64,000 nucleotides of DNA from Trichopria drosophilae (GCA_030407085.1 CM059587.1:96219001-96283000); one strand, 5' to 3'. Positions 11,080 through 23,606 are shown, counted from the stretch's first letter. Program-made: numbers and translations. The notes: generated by a model not told the origin, from the letters alone.

Positions 11080-11945
11080 AAATTACACAGGTCTACAAAT
11101 ACCGGGGTCATGTGAGTTGTTGGAAAGTTAAGGGTCATTTCCGAAGTAATTTGCTGCGTAGAATCCGAATCCGGGGTCAGAATTGCCCCATCACGTCAGG
11201 ATTTTAAGATATTTATGGATATGTACCCGAAAAACGGCGTTTTTTCCTACGTTTGAGGTTATGTACAGGGTGCAAAAAATTCTTGTGGTCTTTATCTCCA
11301 GTTACATCATTTAGTACAACTCTTACTCTTTAATTTGAAAGTTCAAGAGATCAATTACGATTTTTTCGCAAAGTTATGGCTATTTGAAGTTACGAAATAT
11401 ATGATCTCTTCGACGTCATTTTCATTTGCATTAAGCCTTTGAGACAATAATTTTCTACTGCGTAATTTCTCTTGAAAATTTGCACTTGGGAGTTTTTGAG
11501 GTCGCTGAGAACGAATACGAATTCGGAATAATAAAATTTGCATTTCCAATATGGCGTATTCAAAATGGCGGATTCAGATTTTCAAAAAACATGTAAATAT
11601 TAAAAAATGTTTAACCCATTGCGGCGCACATTTTTCTTTATACGGAAAACAGCACAACTTTGCGAAAAAAAATCGTAATTCATCTCTTGAACTCTTAAAT
11701 TAAAGGGTAACAGTTGTACTAAATGATGTAACTACAGAGAAAGACCATAAACATTTTTTGCACCCGGTACATAACCGCAAAAGTAGGAAAAAACGCCTTT
11801 TTTCGGGTACGTAACCTCAAATATCTCAAAATTCTGACGTGATGGACCAATTTTGACCCCGGATTCGGATTCTATGCAGCAAATTACTTCGGAAATGACC
11901 CTTAGCTTTCCAACAACTAAACCATGTTGACCTGTGTTATTACTC
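11080..11945. repeat. Foldback element with ~300-bp inverted arms
   Basis: The left arm (about 11080-11390) includes GGAAAGTTAAGGGTCATTT, ATCACGTCAGGATTTTAAG and GAGGTTATGTACAGGGTGC. The right arm (about 11645-11945) is its imperfect reverse complement. The loop contains GTCGCTGAGAACGAATACGA and a piggyBac-like single end, TTAA then CCCATTGCGGCGC at 11611-11627. No transposase is seen. The same family is cut by the left edge of the window. Confidence 0.75.
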
Positions 11946-12469
11946 GGGGGTTTTGGGGTCGCTGATTATGAATCTGAAGTCAGATTTTAATATGCTCGAT
12001 GGATTAAATTGGCACTAAATGCAACAATGTCAATGAAACGAAATTAGTAATGATGATTTCAAATTTGAGTATCAAGGTCTAATATCGATAATATCTAGTA
12101 TCAAGGTGAAATTTTCAACAAAAACGTTTCGAAAATATTGTTTATCTGGCGAAAATCGACTCATGACCGCTGCTGTACTTGGTGTAGGTTTCTGCAGTCC
12201 TACATTTCATACACAAAAGTGAAGTATGGCGCCATCTTCATAAGTCGATCTGCAGCTCTCGCAAAATCTTACGATGTAATAAAAATATGTAATGGCAAAA
12301 ATTAAGTAAAAGGGCGATACTGCCCGTTAATTAATAATTAAAAAAAAAAAAAAAAAAAGAATAAATAAGGAAATATATAAGGAATATTAAAAACAGTTTG
12401 TGAAATACATTGATGAAATATTCTCCTCGAAATACGCTTACACTATTTTATATATTTTCGAGACGTTGT
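11946..12469. other. AT-rich spacer with one dispersed-repeat core
   Basis: GGGGTCGCTGATTATGAATC at ~11955-11975 is the shared repeat core. An A-tract follows at ~12338-12360. No gene is seen. Confidence 0.5.
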
Positions 12470-12650
12470 TAGAAACCATCCATAAACTACGTAGACTTTT
12501 TCTTTGGTATTTTTGACCCCCCCCCCCCCTCCGTAGACCGTTTTATGATTTTTATACGTACATTTTATATAGACCGTAGTCCATGGCCGACCCCCCCCCC
12601 CCCCTCCAATAAAATGGTAAAGTAGTTTAGGGATGGCCTCTTAGTTTATT
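12470..12650. repeat. Small TIR-like repeat with two poly-C tracts
   Basis: CCATCCATAAACTAC at the left and GTAGTTTAGGGATGG at the right are inverted, bounding a ~175-bp unit with two C-runs of about 14 bases (near 12518-12532 and 12589-12604) each followed by TCC. It is probably a miniature element. The C-runs may be of uncertain length because homopolymers are prone to sequencing error. Confidence 0.5.
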
Positions 12651-13849
12651 TCCGCAATTTACATGAAATACCCCAATTTTACTATAAAAAATAAGTCTGC
12701 TCGCAGTTTCTCAAAATCAATGGAAAACATATCCAGCAACTATACATTTTCAAAAAGTATTAGAAGAGCTTAGAATCTTAACAATTCTCAGGTAAAAACA
12801 AGATATAAAAACTAAAGTAACAACAAAAGTGTTTTTTCTTATTTTTGCTAATTTATAAAAATAAGTTTTAATACAATTATTTTTGAAAACTTCATTTAAA
12901 TTTTTGTGTGCTTCATTAAATAGATTAACATTCGAATGTCATCCTACAATTTCAAAACTCGAAAAAATAAACAAAATCCACGTTCACAAATGTTAATTCC
13001 GGCATGCATCAGTAAGATATGGTACAACACTAAAAATAATGTAGAAAATGTCTGTGGGAATCCCCAATTTAGAACCAAGGCCTATATCTAGAAGTGCATT
13101 TGCATATTTATTGTTTTGAATATGGATTTATTGTAAAGTGTCCAGTCAATAAAACGGCAAATGGACTGATAATTGGAGTTTATTATTGAAAATCATCTTA
13201 TAGGAATATAAGATTTTTTAATTATTTCACGCATAATAATGGATAAAACAGGACATTTTTAAAAGTTTTAGTAAGAAATATTGGTTAAAAATCTAGACTA
13301 ATTATTAAAAAATCGCTAGGGGACTGAGCATTTTTTGCTGGTCTAACACAAAGCACAAAACTTCTTGCAACCATATTACGGATGTGAACAAATACTTTCA
13401 TTTAGTTCATATTAAATACGTCATCCTACGAAAATTTGAAGCATTAATCGTTTATTCTACACAGAGAGAAAAAAAGGGTTAAGAACCATGAATACACGAT
13501 AGAATGATTTTCACATATATACATAGCAGAATTAACAACATGAAAAGTTATCGTTGATATTTGAAGTTATGTACGAATGATTTGAGTACCGAGAAATAGT
13601 AAATGGAACTATTTCATTGTTCTAATTAATATGGAAATAGTTAATTTAACACTTGTTTCACTAAAGCGCTTTACTATTATAAAATGGTTCCATTAATTGT
13701 TTTCTTTCTCTGTATGTAGTCTTTATATAGCATACAATATACAAGCCAGAGGACTAAGAACGAAATGTGGAGTGTAGTCTATTATCAATTTTTATTGAAA
13801 AATTTTTTCATTAATTTAATTAATGTACTTGATTTTGTAATTTACTTAG
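12651..13849. other. AT-rich spacer, nothing recognised
   Basis: No coding frame, promoter or repeat could be supported. Confidence 0.55.
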
Positions 13850-15090
13850 TATGGTAACAGGTCTAATCAATATTGGTAAATATTGTCATTTGCAAACTCA
13901 ATATTGGGCAAATTCAGAATTTAATAAACTCAAGATCAGGGTTAGTTTATTGATTTATATTTTATTTTGAAAAACAAGTGTAATATCATTAATAATAACA
14001 CAAATTAAATCTTAAATATAAGTTAATAATTGTTAATGAAATAAATGAATAATAACAATTTGTATTAAAGAAGTTAATCAATATTCCATTAAATTAGTAT
14101 TTCGATTGAAATTAATACTTCCTATGATTTTTTTGGAGAAATTATGTCTCCGAGTCCTTGTTATAATTCTTCCATATTACTTCGGATGTTTTCTTTTATT
14201 CTTTGGAGCTATTATAAATTTTCCTTAACATTTTTCAATACAAAATATATTCATGTTATAAATTATGTTCGTAATATATGTATTACATGGCATGATATAT
14301 ATTTTATTTAGTTTAATTTTTAATTCTTGTATTATGCAAATGTTGATTTAGTCAAATGTTAAGTTTGTTAAATGTGGAATTTGCAAGTTTTGAAAGTATT
14401 GAATTTGAAAATGTTGAATTTGTTAAATGTTGAGTTTGAAAAGGTTGAATATGTTAAATGTTGAGTTTGAAAATTCTGCGTTTGTATGTTGAGTTTGATG
14501 TATGTTGATCAGAAATGTCATCGTCTTAATGTAACATGATTTTATTAAATGTACATGACTTTTAATAGTTGTTGTAATTTATATTTATTCTTGTTGTAAT
14601 GTTGAGTTTGTCAAATGTTGAGATTGAAAATGTTTAGTTTGTTAAATATTGAGTTCGAAAATATTAAATTTGTCAAATGTTGAAATTGAAAATGTTGAGT
14701 TTTTTTTATGTTGATCAAATATGTAATCACCTAATATACGTTAATTTCTATTATTCAAACAATTTTTCATTAACTCCTAACCTAACCGACATACTAATTT
14801 AATGGAATATCTTCGGGCACACGCGATCAATCTTCATCAAATTCTTTAATACAAATTGTTATCATTCAGTATTATTATTGACAATTATTAACATAGATTT
14901 AAGACTTAATTTAGTGACGATTAATTAATTACACTTGATTTTCAAAACACGATATAATTCAATACACTAAAAATAATGTTGAATTTGTTAAATGCTGAAA
15001 TTACAAATGTTGAGTTTGTCGAATAATGAGTTTGAAATGTTAACATTTCACAATGTTGATTAGACTTGTTATTACCACATACTAAAATAT
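13850..15090. repeat. Foldback element with a central TGTTGAGTTTG minisatellite
   Basis: Bases ~13850-14110 are complementary to ~14785-15090 (for example ATTCCATTAAATTAGTAT against ATACTAATTTAATGGAAT). The centre (14340-14720), and again the right arm, hold imperfect repeats of ~15-17 bp of the form TGTTGAGTTTGTYAAA. No coding potential is seen. Confidence 0.65.
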
Positions 15091-15464
15091 CCTGCACAGA
15101 AAGCCCCCCGTATCACTAACTAATCACTGAGAAAAGTGCACGCTCTAAAAAAAAAAAAAACTAGAAACACAACTAATAAACAATCGGTTTTAATCCTTGA
15201 TTAATTGGGTGTATTCTAACTAACTATCGAATTGTTACCTCATTAATTTAGATAAATTATAAAAAAAAGCAACGTTAAAAAAATATACATAATTTTTTAA
15301 CGTGCGTTAATTGATTGCATAGGTAAATGGAATTTCACCATAATACTGAATTTGAAACATTTTTTAATTTTCGGGTCTATTCAATTGCATTGAGAAAAAA
15401 ACTTTTTTAAAAATAATTTTTTAAGTTGTATGGAACAAACATACACCAGACAAATGGTTTATTA

Positions 15465-16190
15465 ATTACACAGGACCACAAAAAAAATTTGTTTCGAGAC
15501 AACTTGAATCAGGAATAGCGGATATTACAGATGTTTAGCCGCTGAAAACGAATCCGTTATTCGATTTGGCCAATCACGTCAGGATTTTAAAATATGTGAT
15601 CCGAAAAATACTCAAAAATATACTTTTTGGCAATTTAAGATTAGGATATGTGAAAATTCTGACACAATGAGTTAACTTGGACAAAGAATTCGTTTTCAGC
15701 GATCAAAAATCTATAAGATCCTCCACTTCTGGTTCAAGTTGTGCCAAAAAATAACGTGGTTTTGTGTTATTTTTTTCGTGAAGTATAAGATAACTTGAAT
15801 CAGAGATACTGGATCTTATAGATTATTAGTCGCTCACAATAAATTAGGTATCCAATTTGATCTGTGAGGTAAAATATTTCGAAAAGGAGACTTTTGGATA
15901 ATTTTCGGAACAGATATCTTGAAATCCTGACGTGATGGGTAACAAATTCGTTGTCAGCGTCCAAAACTCTATAGGATCCACTAGTTCTGATTCAAGTGAT
16001 TCAGCAATTAAATTGCCAAAAAGTATATTTTTGAGTATTTTTCGGATTACATATCTTAAAATCCTAACGTGATGGGCCAAATCGAATAACGGATTTGTTT
16101 TCAGCGGCAAAAAATCTGTAAGATTCACTATTACTGATTCAAGTTGTCTCGAAACAAATTTTGTTTGTGGTCCTGTGCTGTGTTATATAT
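15465..16190. repeat. Foldback element with ~180-bp arms and repeated inner blocks
   Basis: The ends CAGGACCACAAA and TTTGTGGTCCTG start inverted arms (15470-15650 and 16008-16187) sharing CGAATCCGTTATTCGATTTG-type sequence. The inner part repeats AACTTGAATCAG, CTATAAGATCC and CACGTCAGGATTTTAA blocks in both senses. Short frames inside are repeat artefacts. Confidence 0.7.
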
Positions 16191-17108
16191 CGCGTTTGCA
16201 GCGCAAAAGAAAACTCAAACAGTCTAAAACGTCTGAAGAGATGCAGGGTTTTTAGTTGATTTTGGAGCATCACTATCAACAGGAAAATTGATTAATATTG
16301 ACTTGAAAGTGATGTGTCCACAATTTTTGAGTTTGCTCTTTTGCTTGTAGTAGTGAAAATTGCATTTAAATGTTTTCTAAAACCCAAATGCCTGCTTTTA
16401 AATCGAACACTAACGAACATTTGAACTTTAGTTTTTTTATGAATGTTTTTCATATTAAAAATGTAATGGCAATTATTCCAAGTTTCAACTAAAAGTGCCT
16501 AAATTTGTCCAAGATTATAACAAGATTAAAATAGTCTAGGATTTTTATTTTTCATCTAAAATCACCCAAACCTCTAAAAAATGTCATTAGGGTCAGATAT
16601 AATACAGACACTAAGAAAACATGGCAACACAAATTTTTCTACTATTCAATTTTTTCTAAAAAATTTGTCGTTTTTTCTAAAAAAGTCGTTCATTAGTACG
16701 ATATTCGTTTTGATAAAACAAAAAATGGGATGCTGTAAATCAATTTTTTAAAGTTTTTTGTAAATTTTTTGAGATATTTTTTATTTTATAAATCGAATAT
16801 CATTATAGCGAGTAGCAACTTTCATACATGCGTATTTTTCTATAGCGTTCGTGTTGTGATTAATTTTTTTCGCATTTATCAGTAAATATGTTATAGGAGA
16901 CCAGAATTTGATAGTTTTTAGAGGTTATATTTATATTAACTTATTAAAAATATGACGATAAGTTAAGAATATTATTAACAGTAATTATAACGTGTGTTTG
17001 TTGCACTCCAACAACAAGATTATCTTTATATTCAAATTATTGAAAAAGAGCGATTTTCATTTGGAGTATAAAAAACTATAAATTAGGCGTTTATGTTATA
17101 ATCATTTG
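16191..17108. other. AT-rich spacer, nothing recognised
   Basis: No gene or clear repeat was found. Confidence 0.55.
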
Positions 17109-17518
17109 TGCGAAAAATTTTAGTTAGGATTCTCATGAGAATCACATGAGAATTTGAAACAAGTATCTTGTAAATTTCATATAAATGTCGTATAGTACTC
17201 GCATTATGTGACGGAAACATTATTCGATAATATTTGCGATTTGTATGAAAATTGACCAGGTTGTGATGAGATTTTTATGTAATTTCCATAAAATTTCAAC
17301 TCAAAACATTCATGATTGTATGCTCACAAAACTACCTATGAAACTATACTCTTTTATGTAATAAAACTTTACATATTCCATATGATACTTGTATGACTAA
17401 TAGATGTATATAATTTATATGATATTATATGTTTTTACATATTTTCGACAACTACAAGACACTTGTTTCAATTTCGTATGAGATTCTCATAAGAATCCTA
17501 TACTTAAAATTTTTCGCA
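17109..17518. mobile_element. Miniature element with ~70-bp inverted ends
   Basis: The left end reads TGCGAAAAATTTTAGTTAGG and continues GATTCTCATGAGAAT and GAAACAAGTATCTTGTA. The right end is the imperfect complement, finishing AAAATTTTTCGCA. Size and structure fit a non-autonomous TIR element. The target duplication is unclear. Confidence 0.65.
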
Positions 17519-17688
17519 GGGTGGTTATATTCATAAACCACATTTCATTATCTTCCTAATATCTAATTTCGTTAGTACATTGGCTCTTATTTGAAAATAA
17601 GAACCGGCGATGTGCTGGAAAGATTATTATAGGAATGTAGGCAATTTCGAGAGCTTAGTCGAAAATCACTATAGAAAAGTTGCGCATG

Positions 17689-18330
17689 CTCTAGAGTGTA
17701 CTGGAAGTGGGATTGAGGGCCAAAGACTGTTCAGTTGAGATGTTCGTGTTAAATCTAGAATGTTCTCAACTGGAACACCACCGATGTTTCGAGAATAATG
17801 CGCATGTCATAGAAAAAAGGAATGCATGCATTTAGTGTTTGGATATTTTATTAATAAAGTAATCTTTGAATGATTCTGAACAAATCCACAGCCTTATTGC
17901 AACCGATCGAGAATAAATAAAAACAATACACCTAATTAATTCTAGTAATTCGCTGAATATGTTTGTATATAACATTCACTATGAAGCTCTACTCCACAGT
18001 TTTTTTTAAATTTTAAATACAAATAGGGCACATGGTTACTAATATTAATGACAAAAATGGGAAGAATGTATTGTTTGAATTGTGTAATGTATACCAAATT
18101 TATACATTTATTTATATATTTACTACGTTTTTATTGGAGCAAACAGTATTTTGCGCTATTAAGCCTTATAAACAATGTTTTTAATTCAATGTAACATGTA
18201 TATGAAACGAATTTATATAAAAATCTTTATAAAAAGATGAAGCGCAGCTTCCAGAAGCGAAAGCCCTAGAATATACTAGAAGTGGAATATCGCGCCAGAA
18301 ATTAGTAGAATGTTCGGGCTACCAGTTACT
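17689..18330 (+). promoter_or_regulatory. Upstream heat-shock modules A and B of Hsp70 gene 1
   Basis: A module-A-like stretch (CTCTAGAGTGTACTGGAAGT) at ~17689 is followed by module B at 17753-17810. B reads CTAGAATGTTCTCAACTGGA, then GATGTTTCGAGAATAATGCG, containing GAA-2-TTC and TTC-2-GAA. A second module-A-like block at 18268-18325 has GTAGAATGTTCGGGC. These align with the equivalents of the other copies but are more diverged. Confidence 0.45.
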
Positions 18331-18925
18331 TTCTGGAGAAAAATTAAAACTCGGTACACTTACATCGCTGTAAAACTTCATTTTTATATAAAAATGATTA
18401 TTGTAATAGTAAAAAAAATTAAAGTAACCTAACTTTTTAATATCATTCAAAGGTAGATTTTTAAATAATTTCTCGTGAAATTTTTAATTATATTTGCGAA
18501 AAAATATGTCAAGATTATACTTTACACTAAAATAGAATAATAAAATAATAGGTTCGTCATTTACTCCAGAATCTTTTTTCAATTCAGATTGATTTCCTAT
18601 ATATTACTACCGATGATAGAATGATGTAAATTCTATAGTTTGTTATAATAATTGACATTTTTAGAGTTTATTTTTATAACATTATCGTCAACCCAATTTA
18701 CGAATATTACACTGCCAGAGGCTGAAATAACAATGCATATATCTATAAGTTATATCTATGAAAACACTCAATGTTTTAAAAAACTAAAAATACTAAAAGT
18801 ACTAAACAATACAACAAATTTCGGTAATACCCAAATTAAATGTAAACTAAAAAATAAGAGAAGTTCAGAAAGAAGATTTTAATTCTGTTTAAATAATAGC
18901 AACATTCAAAAGTGCTCATTATATG
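18331..18925. other. AT-rich spacer upstream of gene 1
   Basis: Nothing is recognised. The frame at 18652-18882 lacks any motif. Confidence 0.5.
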
Positions 18926-19017
18926 CCGCGCCTCTATCGGGAACAATCGAGAACATTAAAGAAATCGATTTGTTGCCTTATTATATGTGATTCTATGCGT
19001 AGCGTTCTAGTAAGTTC
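18926..19017 (+). promoter_or_regulatory. Upstream heat-shock modules D and E of gene 1
   Basis: CCGCGCCTCTATCGGGAAC leads to GAA-TTA-GAA at 18951-18963, where the central unit is imperfect. Module E is TTC-GTA-TTC at 19005-19017 within GCGTTCTAGTAAGTTC. Both align with the other copies. Confidence 0.55.
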
Positions 19018-19334
19018 GACATTTTTCTGTTACTGAATGCTCTATACAATTGATCCGTGCGTCATTTACACAATACAGTACACTGATAAGATGCAATAAA
19101 TGAATAGAAAAATCTAAATATGAAATAATTCTTCATGTGTACAATAAAGGACGTGACTTATTTAATTCGACATATACGGAAAAATCTGTCCATTTTTTAA
19201 GTTTTATTTGGATGTTCATTATTGAGTGAGACAAATTACCATCCTAAAGATTTGAATTTTCGCAACATTAAAAAATGCGAAACATTTTATTCATGAAATG
19301 TGATGAATTTACTTATAAATGAAGATGCGCTTGG

Positions 19335-19600
19335 GAAGGTTCGAGTAGCGAATGTTCGAGTAATTTCTCGACAGTTCCTGTAAAGCCCGGACGGTGGCAG
19401 CAGGGTATATAAACGGTGCCGCGCGGCAACCTCCTCAGTATACGAAACGAAAGCAAACGATTCAAATCGAGTGCAACCAAAGCGATAAGCTTTACAAGCT
19501 ATTATACCTAACAACACAAATATTATCAAGTCAAGTGTTATTTATAACATACTAATTGAGTTATCAAGTGTTAAACAAAGAACAACATACAATTCTCAAA
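19335..19600 (+). promoter_or_regulatory. Hsp70 gene 1 heat-shock promoter and leader
   Basis: Heat-shock units on a 5-bp grid are GAA 19335, TTC 19340, GTA 19345, GAA 19350, TTC 19355, GTA 19360, TTC 19365, GAC 19370 and TTC 19375. A GC block follows, then TATATAAA at 19406-19413, the palindrome TGCCGCGCGGCA at 19417-19428, and the initiator TCAGT with its A at 19437, 31 bp from the TATA start. The predicted leader is 164 nt, A-rich and free of ATG, like insect Hsp70 leaders translated during heat shock. Confidence 0.9.
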
Positions 19601-21520
19601 ATGCCAGCAATTGGAATCGATCTGGGCACGACTTATTCGTGTGTTGGAGTTTGGCAACAAGGAAAGGTGGAGATCATCGCCAACGATCAAGGCAACCGAA
19701 CAACACCAAGTTATGTCGCCTTCACTGATACGGAGCGTCTCATCGGGGATGCTGCGAAAAATCAGGTAGCTATGAATCCCGCCAACACAGTTTTCGACGC
19801 GAAGAGGCTGATCGGTCGTCGATTCGACGACTCCAAAGTGCAATCCGACATCGCACACTGGCCCTTCAAGGTCGTTGCTGAGGCGGGAAAACCGAAAATT
19901 CAAGTCGAATTTCGAGGTGAAATGAAACGATTCAATCCAGAAGAGATCAGTTCGATGGTTCTTGTCAAAATGAAAGAAACTGCGGAGGCATTCCTTGGGC
20001 AAAAAGTTCGTGAGGCAGTCATCACAGTTCCAGCTTATTTTAACGATTCACAAAGGCAGGCAACGAAAGATGCCGGAGCTATTGCTGGACTCAATGTCCT
20101 CAGGATCATCAACGAACCGACAGCCGCAGCTCTCGCCTATGGTCTTGACAAGAGTTTGAAAGGAGAGAAAAATGTTCTTATATTCGATCTGGGTGGAGGA
20201 ACATTCGATGTCTCTATATTAACAATCGACGAAGGATCTCTTTTCGAAGTGAAGGCGACTGCAGGCGATACTCACCTTGGAGGAGAAGATTTTGATTCGA
20301 GACTAGTGGACCATTTGTGCAAAGAATTTGAACGCAAGTTCAGGAAAAATCCAAAATCAAATCCACGGTCTCTGCGACGTCTGAGAACAGCAGCAGAAAG
20401 GGCGAAGCGCACACTGTCTTCCAGCACAGAAGCAACGATTGAAATCGATGCGCTCTACGAGGGAATTGATTTCTACACCAAGATCACCAGGGCTCGTTTC
20501 GAAGAGTTGTGTGCTGATCTTTTCAGATCAACATTGGAGCCTGTAGAAAAAGCCCTCGCAGATGCCAAAATGGATAAAAAATCAATCCACGAAATTGTCT
20601 TGGTTGGAGGTTCTACTCGAATACCCAAAATTCAATCCATGCTGCAAAACTTCTTCTGTGGTAAACAACTGAATTTATCCATCAATCCTGACGAAGCTGT
20701 AGCATATGGAGCTGCGGTACAAGCAGCAATCTTGACAGGGGAAGGTGATAAAAATTCGACGTTGCAAGATGTGTTACTCGTCGACGTAGCTCCTCTTTCA
20801 CTGGGTATCGAGACAGCTGGAGGCGTCATGACGAACATCATTGAGAGAAATGCTAGAATTCCGTGCAAACAATCGCAAACCTTCACAACTTACGCCGACA
20901 ACCAACCCGGTGTTAGTATTCAGGTTTTTGAAGGTGAGAGAACCATGACCAAAGACAATCATCTTCTCGGTAAATTCGAATTGAGCGGTATTGCACCAGC
21001 ACCTCGTGGAGTACCAAAGATCGATGTTACTTTCGACATGGATGCTAACGGTATTCTCCATGTAACAGCCAAGGACACAGCCTCTGGTCGCAGTAACGAC
21101 GTTCGAATCACGAATGACAAAGGCCGTTTGTCAAAAGAAGAAATTGACAGGATGCTGTCAGAAGCTGAACGTTACCGTGATCAAGATCGAGAACAGAGAG
21201 AGAAAGTAGATGCTCGCAATCAAATTGAGAGTTATGTTTTCTCTGTTAAGCAAGCGGTTCAAGAAAGTGGATCAAAATTAAATGATTCCGACAAAAATTC
21301 CATCCTCAGGCTGTGTGAAGAAACCGTTCAATGGTTGGACAACAATACTTTAGCCGAGAAAGATGAATACAAACACAAATTGGAAGAAGTTCAAAGGCAA
21401 TGTGCGCCTATCATGACGAAAATTCATCAGGGTGGAGCAGCTGGACCACAAGACTGTGGCAGTCAGTTCAGACAAGGAACCAACGACTATTCTGGTCCGA
21501 CTGTTGAAGAAGTCGATTAA
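19601..21520 (+). CDS. Hsp70: Heat shock protein 70, gene 1 (639 aa)
   Basis: This is a cytosolic/nuclear ATP-dependent chaperone that binds exposed hydrophobic segments of unfolded proteins and works with J-proteins and nucleotide exchange factors. The ATPase domain spans about residues 1-385, with family signatures IDLGTTYS (6-13), [14 protein letters not shown] (194-207) and [14 protein letters not shown] (332-345). The linker DVLLVDV is at 390-396, the substrate-binding domain at ~397-510, the lid at ~511-610, and EEVD at 636-639 for TPR co-chaperones. There is no GGMP-repeat tail, signal peptide or ER-retention signal. The frame stays open 15 codons upstream to a TTG, but ATG at 19601 in CTCAAAATG context gives the canonical [11 protein letters not shown] start. 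The single exon and strong heat-shock elements fit an inducible gene. Its protein differs from gene 2 only at residue 93 (Ala here, Ser there). Confidence 0.98.
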   Translation: MPAIGIDLGTTYSCVGVWQQGKVEIIANDQGNRTTPSYVAFTDTERLIGDAAKNQVAMNPANTVFDAKRLIGRRFDDSKVQSDIAHWPFKVVAEAGKPKIQVEFRGEMKRFNPEEISSMVLVKMKETAEAFLGQKVREAVITVPAYFNDSQRQATKDAGAIAGLNVLRIINEPTAAALAYGLDKSLKGEKNVLIFDLGGGTFDVSILTIDEGSLFEVKATAGDTHLGGEDFDSRLVDHLCKEFERKFRKNPKSNPRSLRRLRTAAERAKRTLSSSTEATIEIDALYEGIDFYTKITRARFEELCADLFRSTLEPVEKALADAKMDKKSIHEIVLVGGSTRIPKIQSMLQNFFCGKQLNLSINPDEAVAYGAAVQAAILTGEGDKNSTLQDVLLVDVAPLSLGIETAGGVMTNIIERNARIPCKQSQTFTTYADNQPGVSIQVFEGERTMTKDNHLLGKFELSGIAPAPRGVPKIDVTFDMDANGILHVTAKDTASGRSNDVRITNDKGRLSKEEIDRMLSEAERYRDQDREQREKVDARNQIESYVFSVKQAVQESGSKLNDSDKNSILRLCEETVQWLDNNTLAEKDEYKHKLEEVQRQCAPIMTKIHQGGAAGPQDCGSQFRQGTNDYSGPTVEEVD

Positions 21521-21720
21521 GATAATTTTTTTATACTAGTCCTTAGTGAAATTATTGAATTGTGTTCCAAAGACTGATATATAATTTATTGTTGTATGAA
21601 TGACGTTTACGTGAAATTGACTGTCATATTGGTATTCTTCTGCGCTATTTTAGTTATTCACCAGTCTGCGTACTGGTCATTATAAATATTGTAAATATTA
21701 CTTTTAAGTAGTATAATAAA
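21521..21720 (+). terminator. Hsp70 gene 1 3' UTR and poly(A) signal
   Basis: It has an ATTTA (21584-21588), the hairpin ACCAGT-CTGCGT-ACTGGT (21660-21677), one TGTAAATA (21690-21697) and AATAAA (21715-21720). The 3' UTR is nearly identical to that of gene 2. Confidence 0.85.
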
Positions 21721-21779
21721 TTATTTTTTCTACAAAATTAACATTGTGTTCTCATTTACTAACCTTCCCATATAGTTTT

Positions 21780-23606
21780 GAATCAAATATCTTACAACGT
21801 ATATTTTATGTTATGGAAATATCCAAATAATATAATTACGAATTTCAGTTATACATCGATATTGTGGTTGACATTCTTAGTTTTTATTATTGTATTTTTA
21901 TATTAAACAGAATTAATTTTATTTACTTGACACAACATGAGTAAACACAATTTAAATAAAGAAACCATTTACAAAATTTTAAATTATCAAATAACAAGCC
22001 GAATTTTAAATGTATTTTTTTCTCGTGTTTGATTGCATTTATTATATCTATATCAAAGTTCATTGCTATTTATTTCAGACGATACAAGCATCCACTTAAT
22101 ACATTTTATTTTCTATTATTAATTTTTCAAGTTGCCTGATAGACGAGGTTTGTGAAATTTTCCAAAATTCCATTTATCGGATAACTCTGCTGTTCAAACG
22201 GTGAGCGAATTGTAACAACAATAGATACTTTGCAAAAATTTAAACCAGTAGTTTTTCATTAAATGCCCAAGTTTCAGACCCTAAATACTGCTATTCCCGA
22301 TTATCAGAGTAATTGCATTTTACATTTTTTTCTTACAATATTTATTAATAGTGTTGATATACATTTAGATTGAAAATGTTTATTTGAAACACATATACTA
22401 TCAATTTGGAATTATTGAAAAATAGTCATAATTTAGGAGTTCAACTATCCTATTGTATAGAAACATTTTGACATACTTTCAATATACTATTAATATTTTC
22501 ATTACTATTAATGGACGGATATAAAATATGCATAACATGTTTCATTTTCTATAATGTTGATTCCAGAAGAGTATTGTTATATAAATTTACAATTTAATTC
22601 CATATGTCTAAAAGATATGTATTATATGCATTTATTATAGTGACACCCAACATATTTAATGGAAGTGAGGAGTATTCTTTTAGAGTCGATACTTACACTG
22701 AAATAAATTCAGTGAATTGAATAAAATTTTGGATGATTCAAGTAAATGGTTCCTTTCAGTAGTTGCAACAAAATATTTATTTAAAAGATGATAACGATTT
22801 ACTTTGAGCAATTAAACATTTACTTATTATGAAAATATTTTGTTAAATGCAGTTACTTCTTACAAGAAATGTTTATATATTCCCAAGATCAAGTTAGATG
22901 CAGCACTCCTGGTATTATTTTGTCATCCATACATTAAGCGGGTACTGTCCTGATGAAAGATATTTAAGAAATATCCAATGGCTTAATAATTTGTTTTGAA
23001 AATTCTTCATCTATTTTCATAATATATTGTTATTAGATTAATATCTTATGAAAATATGCAATAGAATCTATTTGGTTAAACGAGCTTTTTAAGGCAAGAA
23101 AGGAGAGAATTACTATACTACTTTTCATATGCGTATATATAAAGTTTATTCCCTAAACAAATTAACTCTTAAAAAGGTATTCCTGGGCTTTTTCCAGAGA
23201 CACCTCCAAAATTAACCCTTGAATAAATCTGAGCTTTGATAGCCTAAAAAATAAGTAAATCTTACTTATGAATTATTAAACTGTTAATCCCGAAGTAAAC
23301 ATTTGTCTTCATAAAAGCAGCACTTTAAGAACTCTTTAGCGAATTTTCATAAGTTGCAGGCGCGATCGTAAAGGACTTAAATTCGCTAAAAATATAGTTT
23401 AAGGAATCAAATGTTGGAAGTTCAATTGTCTGAATTTTAAAAGATTACTGGGTAGATAAATAAGTTTTAAAAATTATACGAAATAGAATCAAGCTCCATT
23501 TGTTAGTTGATTTTTAGCAGAATTACATTTTTAGTTGATTTAGCTTCTTTATTTCCATAACTGCAAGTCATAAAATTACGTTAAGGACTTACTGAAACAC
23601 GTTGAG
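21780..23606. other. Spacer 1-2, AT-rich, first part
   Basis: Bases 21740-21900 match the DNA after gene 2 (32220-32380). About 21900-23340 has no counterpart there, and matching resumes near GCTAAAAATATAGTTTAAG (~23384 against 32397). So either gene 2's spacer lost, or this one gained, ~1.4 kb. No gene is seen. Confidence 0.55.

Noticed and set aside
19556..19600. N-terminal extension of Hsp70 starting at TTG
   Set aside because: Eukaryotic initiation is at ATG. The ATG at 19601 gives the canonical [11 protein letters not shown] start in good context, and the same reasoning holds for the other copies.
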